Shown: piece after piece, positions 8,211 to 15,681 of the stretch | How the letters are laid out: every line of letters begins with the position of its first letter | Numbering within the stretch: position 1 is the first letter of the stretch | Assembly: GCF_021654285.1 (NCBI RefSeq) | Contig: NZ_JAKFZS010000002.1 | Span: forward strand, 186,001 to 250,000 | Direction of reading: 5' to 3' | Length of the DNA stretch: 64,000 bases | DNA from: Pseudoalteromonas luteoviolacea | GTDB lineage: Bacteria > Pseudomonadota > Gammaproteobacteria > Enterobacterales > Alteromonadaceae | Notes under the pieces: generated by a model | What the model was told of the DNA's origin: nothing | Database searches by the model: none | The model's input: the letters and a program-made list of their open reading frames with translations, nothing else | Program-made: the position numbers and the translations under genes

Positions 8211-10541
8211 TTATTTTATATCAACCACTTTACTGGCTTTTTTATACTGTAGTTTATATCCTTGAAAGCTAGGCAACTCCCACCTTTTGGGCGCATCTTT
8301 TCTATTTCCCGATTGGAATTCTAATAAAATACGCTTTGATAAAAAGTTGTATGTTACAGAGATACTTAACTCGGGCAATGTGACTCTGATAGGGTGTTTT
8401 TCAATAAAAGGGTCGAGTATCCAGCGTTCCACAGCTTGAAAGTATAAATCTTCTGGTTCAATTAGCTCTAGGTCTTCAAAGTGAGTGACACCCAGCTCGG
8501 ACAGCCTGCTTTCTATGTGCTCCTCTGGTGTAGGTACTATTTCGCTCATTTTCTCGTACTGATAGTACAATGCATGGTATGCGAGCGAGTCTTCAAGTGT
8601 TTTACTAACATTTGGAAACAGCTGCCCGCTTTGAATTAGCATACGACAAGCGGGGATCAACATATCACCCTGTGCATCACTGACTTTTGTTACTAACGAC
8701 ACGCCAGCATAGACTAAGTTATATTCTATTTTGATCTGCCCATCTTCTATGAATGTGCGGATAATGTGTTGTTCACCAATCCCCAGCTTAATGAGTGTTT
8801 TAATCGGCAATGGCGCGGCAAGTGTTGCCATGGTCATCGCTTGCTTAGTGCCCTTGCCAGCCAGAGCAAAAGTGTCGAGCACCAGCATTGCTTGTGTTCG
8901 TTCATCTACGCGTGAGGTATTTGATACAGAGACTTCCACGTGACCATTGCCAAAACCGCCCCTGCGGTTTTGTCGTTTTATAAACACCCACTCTGGGCGC
9001 GCTTCGGCTATGGCTTGGAGAAGCGCTTGGCGGTCGTAGCTAGCTGCTTTATCCAGGCTTGGCAGTGAAAATGCTTCTCTCAATTGCTCACTAAACTGCT
9101 TAGCTTCGGCTAGGGCTTCAGGATCTGCTTGCACAATACCGTCAAGCTTTCCTCTTACAAGCGCGATGGCAAGCTCTATATCGCACTGATTAGACAGTAG
9201 CAGATTTAGTTGCTCTAATTGTTCAAGATGAGTTGGTAACTGATAAACGCGCGCTGGCACAGAGATAACAGCGATTAAATCAATCATTGCTTGTTTGAGC
9301 GCACCGGATGGCATTTTATCAATTAAAAAACCAAGCTCAGCATCAACTGGAAGCGGGTATAGCAGTCGACCAAGATTGGTCGCAAGTTGGTCATCGTCAA
9401 TCGCACCTATACTATGCAATGTGGAAATTGCACGTTGCTTTGACGCCTCTGGCAAGGGGTCGATAAAGGGCAGCGAGTTAACGCCTTGTGCTGCGCACCC
9501 AGCTGCAAGTACAAGCTCTGTGAGTGCTTCACGTTGTATTTCTGGTGGTGTGCGTTCAATTAAAGGGGCATATTGGCCGTATAGACGAATACAGATACCA
9601 GCTTGAGTTCTGCCTGCTCGTCCGAGGCGCTGCTTTGCTGAATCTTGGCCAATGGCATCTAATCCAAGTACCGTTTTGCCATTTCTCAGGTGTGTACGAC
9701 GCTCTAACCCTGAATCAATCACACAGGTAACATTTGGAATTGTAAGGGATGTTTCTGCGACATTAGTGGCCAATATTATACGCTGTGTTGATTGCTGCGA
9801 TAGGGCGAGCTGCTGGTGTTGTTTGCTACAGCCGCTGTAAAGCGGGACGATAATGGCTTCGAGAGATTTTAAGGCTGTGGTACAGGCGAGGATCTCTCCT
9901 TTGCCCGGCAAAAACACTAAAATGTCGCCATGTGTATCTTCAAGCGCTTGTTGACAGGCTAGGACAACACGCTCGACAAGGCGGTCTTTACTGGGCATAG
10001 CGCGCTGATCTTTTGCGATAAAATCTTGCTCTACGGGATACATTTTGCCTTCGCTATGCAGTATCGGTGCTTCAAGGTAGCGGCTCAGGCTTTGTGCGTT
10101 GAGCGTCGCAGAAGTCAGTACTAACCGGTGTTTTGCATGTTGCTTAAGTAGTGCTAGTAGTAAATCCATGTCCCAGCGACGCTCGTGAAACTCATCGAGT
10201 ATGATATGTGAATAATCGGCTAATTTATCCTCAAAATACCATCTTAGTGCGACACCAGGCGTGACAAACACAATATTCGTTTGTTCATCAAACACGGTTT
10301 CAAAACGGATTGCATAGCCCACCTTGTCGCCCAGTTTAGAGTTGCATAGGCTAGCTACATATTCAGCAAGTGATGTACATGCAATTCGCCTTGGCTCAAC
10401 AATTAATACCTTTCCCATTGTGGCTGCCCAGATAGGCAGTTGCGTTGATTTACCAGAACCAGTGGCTGCGGTCACGACTACATCTTGCTTGGTAATGGTC
10501 GCTAAAAATTCTGATTTGATGGATTCAATGGGCAAGGTCAT
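8211..10541 (-). CDS. HrpB-like DEFH-box ATP-dependent RNA helicase
   Basis: A superfamily 2 RNA helicase of the DEAH/HrpA-HrpB group, probably cytoplasmic. Visible motifs: Walker A region AATGSGKSTQLPIW (about residue 25), motif II DEFHERRWDMD (the DEFH form typical of HrpB rather than DEAH of HrpA), motif III TSATL, ATNVAETSLTIPNV (motif V) and QRLGRAGRT (motif VI). A helicase-associated region follows, but the C-terminal part does not look like the one I know from E. coli HrpB. The ATG at 10541 (776 residues) starts close to the helicase core. A longer frame could begin at GTG 10613, but its N-terminal extension (PLSLFNHFLIKSTKKYRINK) does not look family-like. It is divergent from mtfA. 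Confidence 0.8.
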   Translation of the reverse strand: MTLPIESIKSEFLATITKQDVVVTAATGSGKSTQLPIWAATMGKVLIVEPRRIACTSLAEYVASLCNSKLGDKVGYAIRFETVFDEQTNIVFVTPGVALRWYFEDKLADYSHIILDEFHERRWDMDLLLALLKQHAKHRLVLTSATLNAQSLSRYLEAPILHSEGKMYPVEQDFIAKDQRAMPSKDRLVERVVLACQQALEDTHGDILVFLPGKGEILACTTALKSLEAIIVPLYSGCSKQHQQLALSQQSTQRIILATNVAETSLTIPNVTCVIDSGLERRTHLRNGKTVLGLDAIGQDSAKQRLGRAGRTQAGICIRLYGQYAPLIERTPPEIQREALTELVLAAGCAAQGVNSLPFIDPLPEASKQRAISTLHSIGAIDDDQLATNLGRLLYPLPVDAELGFLIDKMPSGALKQAMIDLIAVISVPARVYQLPTHLEQLEQLNLLLSNQCDIELAIALVRGKLDGIVQADPEALAEAKQFSEQLREAFSLPSLDKAASYDRQALLQAIAEARPEWVFIKRQNRRGGFGNGHVEVSVSNTSRVDERTQAMLVLDTFALAGKGTKQAMTMATLAAPLPIKTLIKLGIGEQHIIRTFIEDGQIKIEYNLVYAGVSLVTKVSDAQGDMLIPACRMLIQSGQLFPNVSKTLEDSLAYHALYYQYEKMSEIVPTPEEHIESRLSELGVTHFEDLELIEPEDLYFQAVERWILDPFIEKHPIRVTLPELSISVTYNFLSKRILLEFQSGNRKDAPKRWELPSFQGYKLQYKKASKVVDIK

Positions 10542-10644
10542 GGCTTTATTTATTCGGTACTTTTTTGTCGATTTTATCAAAAAATGATTGAAAAGGGACA
10601 AGGGTGAACACACTTAAATAAAAAAGCACAGTAAATGAGCAAAT

Positions 10645-11481
10645 ATGATAAATCTAATGTTGATCCTGTTCTTAGTGGTGTTTGTGGTGGTCTATTGGTA
10701 CCTCAACGACATTAAACGCCACTTTTGGCACAAAAAATACCAGCAGCAAAGCCTATCTCGGGCAGATAAAAAAGTTTTGCGTAATTACATGCCTATTTAT
10801 CGCAACATGACGGAAGCTGATCGTACACGTTTAGAGCAGCACATCATTTGGTTTTTAGGTGAAAAGCGAGTGATTGGACGTGACGGCTTGCAAGTGACAA
10901 GGCCGATGTCGTTAATTATCGCAGCGGATGCCTGTCTATTGGTGTTAAATCAAGCTTGGCCTTTATATCCCAATGTTAAAGAAGTACTGCTATATCCAAG
11001 TCAGTATTATGCACCGCAAACCAATAAAGACAGTGCTGGGTTAGTAAGCTATCACACAGCTGTGAGACAAGGCGAGTCTTGGCCGGGTGGCACCTTGGTG
11101 CTCAGTTGGCACGATGTCCTCGAGGGCAACCGCTTACCCGGGGATGGTCATAACTTGGTATTTCATGAGTTTGCTCATCAATTAGATCAGCAAGCTGGCA
11201 ATACTAATGGCACGCCAGAGTTGCCAAAAGGGATCAGTTACCAGCATTGGGCTGATGTGTTAAGTCGTGCCTATCGTCAGCTAAAAACACAGTTAGCGTA
11301 TCAAATGCCGCACGTTATTCATGAATACGGTGCGACCAATGAAGCAGAATATTTTGCAGTTTTAACGGAGACTTTCATTGAAAAACCAGTTGAGCTAAAG
11401 CAAGAAAACCCGGAACTGTTTAACTTGTTAGTGAGCTATTTTAGGTTTGATCCTAGAGATTGGTTGGGTAGGGCGGTTTAA
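10645..11481 (+). CDS. mtfA: MtfA-type zinc peptidase
   Basis: Homologue of MtfA (YeeI), a cytosolic zinc aminopeptidase known in E. coli to bind the repressor Mlc and so influence glucose PTS genes. The 278-residue product has a hydrophobic N terminus (residues 2-20, possibly membrane-anchored here), the gluzincin motif HEFAH at 174-178 and a downstream ligand glutamate in NEAEYFA (about E235), as in the E. coli protein. From about codon 218 to the stop, the gene is the founding unit of a 218-bp tandem array continuing to about 12790. The last 190 or so bases are identical to the next copy. The gene itself looks intact and full length. Confidence 0.88.
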   Translation: MINLMLILFLVVFVVVYWYLNDIKRHFWHKKYQQQSLSRADKKVLRNYMPIYRNMTEADRTRLEQHIIWFLGEKRVIGRDGLQVTRPMSLIIAADACLLVLNQAWPLYPNVKEVLLYPSQYYAPQTNKDSAGLVSYHTAVRQGESWPGGTLVLSWHDVLEGNRLPGDGHNLVFHEFAHQLDQQAGNTNGTPELPKGISYQHWADVLSRAYRQLKTQLAYQMPHVIHEYGATNEAEYFAVLTETFIEKPVELKQENPELFNLLVSYFRFDPRDWLGRAV

Positions 11482-11507
11482 AATTAACAAATACAAAAGG
11501 TTGAAGC

Positions 11508-11699
11508 TTGCGTATCAAATGCGTCATCTGCATTATTCATGAATACGGTGCGACCAATGAAGCAGAATATTTTGCAGTTTTAACGGAGACTTTCATTGAA
11601 AAACCAGTTGAGCTAAAGCAAGAAAACCCGGAACTGTTTAACTTGTTAGTGAGCTATTTTAGGTTTGATCCTAGAGATTGGTTGGGTAGGGCGGTTTAA
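11508..11699 (+). pseudogene. mtfA C-terminal copy 2 (open frame)
   Basis: Encodes 63 residues ending in the same GRAV as MtfA, if read from TTG at 11508 with AAGG 7 bases upstream. It lacks the HExxH motif and so cannot be an active peptidase. From ATTCATGAA onward it is identical to the mtfA 3' end. Confidence 0.7.
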
Positions 11700-11725
11700 A
11701 ATTAACAAATACAAAAGGTTGAAGC

Positions 11726-11917
11726 TTGCGTATCAAATGCGTCATCTGCATTATTCATGAATACGGTGCGACCAATGAAGCAGAATATTTTGCAGTTTTA
11801 ACGGAGACTTTCATTGAAAAACCAGTTGAGCTAAAGCAAGAAAACCCGGAACTGTTTAACCTGTTAGTGAGCTATTTTAGGTTTGATCCTAGAGATTGGT
11901 TGGGTAGGGTGGTTTAA
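11726..11917 (+). pseudogene. mtfA C-terminal copy 3 (open frame)
   Basis: Same 63-residue frame, differing from copy 2 by a silent change and by A-to-V next to the end (GRVV). TTG start with AAGG upstream. Confidence 0.7.
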
Positions 11918-11943
11918 AATTAACAAATACAAAAGGTTGAAGC

Positions 11944-12133
11944 TTGCGTATCAAGTACGTCATCTGCATTATCCATGAATACGGTGCAACCAATGAAGCA
12001 GAATATTTTGCAGTTTTAACGGAGACTTTCATTGAAAAACCAGTTGAGCTAAAGCAAGAAAACCCGGAACGGTTTAACCGTTAGTGAGCTATTTTAGGTT
12101 TGATCCTAGAGATTGGTTGGGAAGGGCGGTTTA
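11944..12133 (+). pseudogene. mtfA C-terminal copy 4 (frameshifted)
   Basis: A single-base deletion in the segment GAACGGTTTAACCGTTAG (about 12067-12085) breaks the frame and creates an early TAG stop. Its linker is of the second type (AATTGGCAAACACG). Confidence 0.7.
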
Positions 12134-12161
12134 AAATTGGCAAACACGAAAAGGTTGAAGC

Positions 12162-12353
12162 TTGCGTATCAAATTCGTCATCTGCATTATCCATGAATAC
12201 GGTGCGACCAATGAAGCAGAATATTTTGCAGTTTTAACGGAGACTTTCATTGAAAAACCAGTTGAGCTAAAGCAAGAAAACCTGGAATTGTTTAACCTGT
12301 TAGTGAGTTATTTTAGGTTTGATCCTAGAGATTGGTTGGGAAGGGCAGTTTAA
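12162..12353 (+). pseudogene. mtfA C-terminal copy 5 (open frame)
   Basis: 63-residue frame with substitutions C-to-F in the leader peptide part and P-to-L (QENLELF). The linker after it is of the first type. Confidence 0.7.
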
Positions 12354-12379
12354 AATTAACAAATACAAAAGGTTGAAGC

Positions 12380-12571
12380 TTGAGTATCAAATGCGTCATC
12401 TGCATTATCCATGAATACGGTGCGACCAATGAAGCAGAATATTTTGCAGTTTTAACGGAGGCTTGCATTGAAAAACCAGTTGAGCTAAAGCAAGAAAATC
12501 CTGAACTGTTTAATTTGTTAATCAGTTATTTTAGGTTTGATCCTAGAGATTGGTTGGGAAGGGCAGTTTAA
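12380..12571 (+). pseudogene. mtfA C-terminal copy 6 (open frame)
   Basis: 63-residue frame with several amino acid changes (TEACIEKP, LLISYF); among the open copies it is the most diverged. It is followed by the second linker type. Confidence 0.7.
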
Positions 12572-12598
12572 AATTGGCAAACACGAAAAGGTTGAAGC

Positions 12599-12772
12599 TT
12601 GCGTATCAAATGCGTCATCTGCATTATCCATGAATACGGTGCGACCAATGAAGCAGAATATTTTGCAGTTTTAACGGAGACTTTCATTGAAAAACCAGTT
12701 GAGCTAAAGCAAGAAAACCCGGAATTGTTTAACCTGTTAGTGAGTTATTTTAGGTTTGATCCTAGAAGCTAG
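12599..12772 (+). pseudogene. mtfA C-terminal copy 7 (truncated, end of array)
   Basis: The frame stops after 57 residues at TAG 12770-12772, where CCTAGAGATTGG of the other copies is replaced by CCTAGAAGCTAG. The similarity resumes briefly (GGTAGAGCGGTTTAAAA) and then ends. Confidence 0.7.
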
Positions 12773-12830
12773 TTTGGTAGAGCGGTTTAAAAAAGTGACA
12801 ACGTAATATAGGACGGGTCAACAAAAACAA

Positions 12831-12855
12831 AAAAGCCGCTGAGTCAGCGGCTTTT
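12831..12855. terminator. bidirectional terminator between the mtfA array and deaD
   Basis: AAAAGCCGCT (12831-12840) pairs with AGCGGCTTTT (12846-12855) around GAGTC. A-run and T-run flanks serve both convergent transcripts. Confidence 0.8.
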
Positions 12856-12873
12856 ATCAATAACGGTTACAAC

Positions 12874-14772
12874 TTATGAGAAGTTGATTTCGTTGCGCTC
12901 ACCGCGCTCTTTACGTCTGTTGTCACGGTTACCATCTCTGTTTCCGTCACGACGTTTGTCACTGCGAGGATCTCGGAAGCTACGTTTGCCACCATCACGA
13001 CCTTCAGAACGTCTGCCACCATCACGGCGCTCGCCACGCTCTTCAAAACGTCTACCACCTTCACGACGATTACCGTTACCACGCGCCTGATCAGCAGGGT
13101 GTGTGCTCTTAGTCATCTTCATTGGGCGTTGACAAATGTGAACACCTTGGAAGTGTGTTAGCGTTTCAGCAGGCATATCCTGTGGAAGCTGAACGGTACT
13201 GTGCTCATCAAATAAACGGATTTCACCGATAAATTTGCTTGAGATATCTGCTTCGTTAGCGATTGCGCCCACAATGTTCTTAACTTGAACACCATGCTCA
13301 CGACCCACTTCAATACGGTAAGTATCCATCGGTTCTGAGCTATTGCGACGGCCTTTTCTGTCGCCACGTTCACCACGCTTGTCGCCACGTTCACCGCGTC
13401 TGTCGTCACGGCGGTCACGATTACCATCACGCTCACGACGCTCGCGTTGTTGAACTTTAATTTCTTCAACTTTAAGCGGAGATTGCTGCTGTGCTAGGCA
13501 AAGTAGCGCAGCTGCAAGTTGTTCTTGGCTTAGCTCTAGTTTCTCACCTAGGCCTTGAGCAACTTCACTGAAGAACTCAATGTCTTTGTGATCAAGTGAC
13601 ATGCTAAGCTTGTTTTGAAGTGCTTCAATACGCTTTTGCTCAACGATTTTTGCACTTGGAAGCTCGACTTGCTCGATGTCTGAGCGAGTATGACGCATGA
13701 TGTTACGTAGTAAGTAACGCTCGTTACCTTTTACGAACAAGATAGCCTTACCCTTACGACCCGCACGACCAGTACGACCAATACGGTGTACGTATGCTTC
13801 GCTGTCTTGTGGGATATCGTAGTTGATAACTAGGCTTAAGCGGTCAACATCTAGACCACGTGCCGCAACGTCTGTTGCGATAACGATATCTAGTAAACCA
13901 CTTTTCAGTCTTTCAACTGTGCGCTCACGTGCCTGTTGGTTCATGTCACCATTGAGTGGTGCAGCAGAGAAACCTTCACGCTCAAGCAGCTCAGCAAGCT
14001 GAACAGTATCGTTACGAGTACGTACAAACACGATAGAAGCATCATATTCTTCCGCTTCTAAGAAACGTACGATTGCTTTGTTTTTATGTGTCGTTGCACG
14101 CCAGTACACCTGCTCAATTGTGTCAACAGTTGAGTTACGTGGAGTGATTTTTACTTGCTCTGCGTTATCTAAGTACTTAGAACAAATAGATTGGATCTGC
14201 TTTGGCATAGTTGCAGAGAAAAGGCATGTTTGCTTTTCTTCTGGTGTTTTTTCCATGATGCTTTCAACATCATCGATAAAGCCCATGCGTAGCATTTCAT
14301 CAGCTTCATCTAATACCAATGCATTTAAGTTTGATAGATCAATGGTCTTACGGTTGATATGGTCGATTAAACGCCCCGGAGTTGCCACGATGATCTGTGC
14401 GCCACGGCGAAGTGCACTTAACTGCACGCCATAGCTTTGTCCACCATATAGCGCAAGTACTTCTACGCCTCTGGTGTACTTAGCATACTGCTCGAATGCC
14501 TCAGCAACTTGCAATGCAAGCTCACGAGTCGGAGTCAGTACTAAAATTTGTGGTTGCTTAACGGATGCGTCAACATTGTTTAATAGCGGCAGTGCGAAAG
14601 CTGCCGTCTTGCCCGTACCCGTTTGCGCTAGTCCCAGCACGTCCTTTCTTTCTAGCAATAACGGTATACATTGAGCCTGGATCTCAGAAGGTGATTGATA
14701 CCCTAGCTCTTCGACTGCTTTTAGGATTGCAGGAGAAAGGTCTAAAGATTCAAACGTTACTGGTTCTGACAT
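12874..14772 (-). CDS. deaD: DEAD-box RNA helicase DeaD/CsdA
   Basis: Cold-shock ATP-dependent RNA helicase acting in ribosome assembly and mRNA turnover. The 632-residue protein (E. coli DeaD has 629) has the Q motif (FESLDL...GYQSPSEIQ), AQTGTGKT (about 45-52), PTRELA, VLDEADEML, SAT, and HRIGRTGRAGR. A DbpA-type RNA-binding region follows (DTYRIEVGREHGVQVKNIVG), and the C-terminal tail of about 100 residues is rich in R, G and D. That tail gives large antisense shadow frames, which are not genes. The start MSEPVTFESL matches the family. Confidence 0.95.
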   Translation of the reverse strand: MSEPVTFESLDLSPAILKAVEELGYQSPSEIQAQCIPLLLERKDVLGLAQTGTGKTAAFALPLLNNVDASVKQPQILVLTPTRELALQVAEAFEQYAKYTRGVEVLALYGGQSYGVQLSALRRGAQIIVATPGRLIDHINRKTIDLSNLNALVLDEADEMLRMGFIDDVESIMEKTPEEKQTCLFSATMPKQIQSICSKYLDNAEQVKITPRNSTVDTIEQVYWRATTHKNKAIVRFLEAEEYDASIVFVRTRNDTVQLAELLEREGFSAAPLNGDMNQQARERTVERLKSGLLDIVIATDVAARGLDVDRLSLVINYDIPQDSEAYVHRIGRTGRAGRKGKAILFVKGNERYLLRNIMRHTRSDIEQVELPSAKIVEQKRIEALQNKLSMSLDHKDIEFFSEVAQGLGEKLELSQEQLAAALLCLAQQQSPLKVEEIKVQQRERRERDGNRDRRDDRRGERGDKRGERGDRKGRRNSSEPMDTYRIEVGREHGVQVKNIVGAIANEADISSKFIGEIRLFDEHSTVQLPQDMPAETLTHFQGVHICQRPMKMTKSTHPADQARGNGNRREGGRRFEERGERRDGGRRSEGRDGGKRSFRDPRSDKRRDGNRDGNRDNRRKERGERNEINFS

Positions 14773-14900
14773 TAATGCGCCTCAACAATTTAAAAGAGGC
14801 GGCATTGTACAGTAAAGAAAAGATAATTGCTTGTATAAATTGGCACTAAATTTGTAGGTGTTTGAAATTGGTTAAAAAATAAACTGTAATTTTTTTAGGA

Positions 14901-15164
14901 TTATTGATATAACCCTAAATTTGCCTTGGCATAGGCCTCAAAATCATCAAATCCACCAATGTGATCTTGGTCTACAAATATCTGTGGCACCGTGTTACAT
15001 GGCTTGCCAGCAGACTTTTCTAGGTCAGCTTTACTGATCCCTTCTTTGTTTATATCGATATAGCGAAAATTGAAATCGTCACGCTCGTCTTTTAAACGCG
15101 TCGCCAATTCTTTCGCACGTACACAATAAGGACACCCTTCACGACCAAAAATAACAGTAAACAT
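14901..15164 (-). CDS. grxA: glutaredoxin 1
   Basis: Small cytoplasmic dithiol glutaredoxin that reduces protein disulfides with glutathione. The 87-residue product has the redox motif C11-P-Y-C14, TVPQIF (cis-Pro loop) and the glutathione-binding GG-D segment (HIGGFDDF). Length, cysteine positions and sequence agree closely with E. coli GrxA (85 residues). It stands alone between deaD and ppiC, all on the minus strand. Confidence 0.94.
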   Translation of the reverse strand: MFTVIFGREGCPYCVRAKELATRLKDERDDFNFRYIDINKEGISKADLEKSAGKPCNTVPQIFVDQDHIGGFDDFEAYAKANLGLYQ

Positions 15165-15292
15165 AGTAATAACTCTCTCAATGATTTCAATGACACTCAG
15201 TATAGTTGAGCGCGCTGGAATTAAAATTGATTAAAAGCTATTACACCAATCTGTTTTTTCGATTTGAAAAAATGAACAGGCTGAGCAGTGTT

Positions 15293-15571
15293 TTACGAAC
15301 GGTACACCGTTTTAATTAAGTGAAAGCCAAATTTGGTTTTAACAGGGCCATGAACCTCGTAAAGCGGCTTTTTGAAAACTACGTCATCGAAGGCTTTAAC
15401 CATATCGCCCTTGTTAAATTCACCAAGGTCACCGCCACGTTTTTTTGAAGGGCATGTTGAATGCTGTTTTGCTAGCTTATTAAAATCTCCCCCCTTTGCG
15501 AGTTTGGCTTTGATGGCTAAGCATTCTTTTTCAGTTTTCACTAAGATGTGATACGCGCAAGCTTTAGGCAT
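15293..15571 (-). CDS. ppiC: parvulin-type peptidyl-prolyl isomerase PpiC
   Basis: Single-domain cytoplasmic parvulin of 92 residues, close in length to E. coli PpiC (93). It shows HILVK near the N terminus, the SxCPSxKRGGDLGEF motif, a hydrophobic VFKKP segment and the final FGFHLIK, whose histidine belongs to the active site. No signal peptide. It catalyses cis-trans isomerisation of Xaa-Pro bonds. Confidence 0.93.
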   Translation of the reverse strand: MPKACAYHILVKTEKECLAIKAKLAKGGDFNKLAKQHSTCPSKKRGGDLGEFNKGDMVKAFDDVVFKKPLYEVHGPVKTKFGFHLIKTVYRS

Positions 15572-15681
15572 GATAATACTCCGACATGTTTAAGGAGCGG
15601 ATCATGCAAGGCGATGGCGAAAAACGCAAGAGGCAATTACTTGCTCGCCACGCCTTTATCAGTGTAGATGACGGCGTTATA

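Larger units (their letters stand above)
11296..12792 (+). repeat. 218-bp tandem array of mtfA 3' ends (seven units including the gene)
   Basis: Units begin with GCGTATCAAATGC or a variant at 11296 (inside mtfA), 11510, 11728, 11946, 12164, 12382 and 12601. Each holds the last 50 or so codons of mtfA, its stop codon and a linker of about 26 bases ending in AAGGTTGAAGC. The period, 218, is not a multiple of three, so the array cannot extend mtfA as a protein repeat. The mtfA end and units at 11510 and 11728 are nearly identical. Later units carry more differences and the last is cut off. The extra units differ from the gene just before ATTCATGAA by a 4-base length change. Confidence 0.95.

Noticed and set aside
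11296..12792. CRISPR array or transposon-end repeats
   Set aside because: Units are 218 bp, contiguous, without spacers, and clearly derived from mtfA coding sequence; no inverted ends or transposase.
12867..13090. Open frames on both strands inside the deaD C-terminal tail
   Set aside because: They are by-products of the repetitive R/G/D-coding tail of deaD and have no ribosome binding site or family resemblance.
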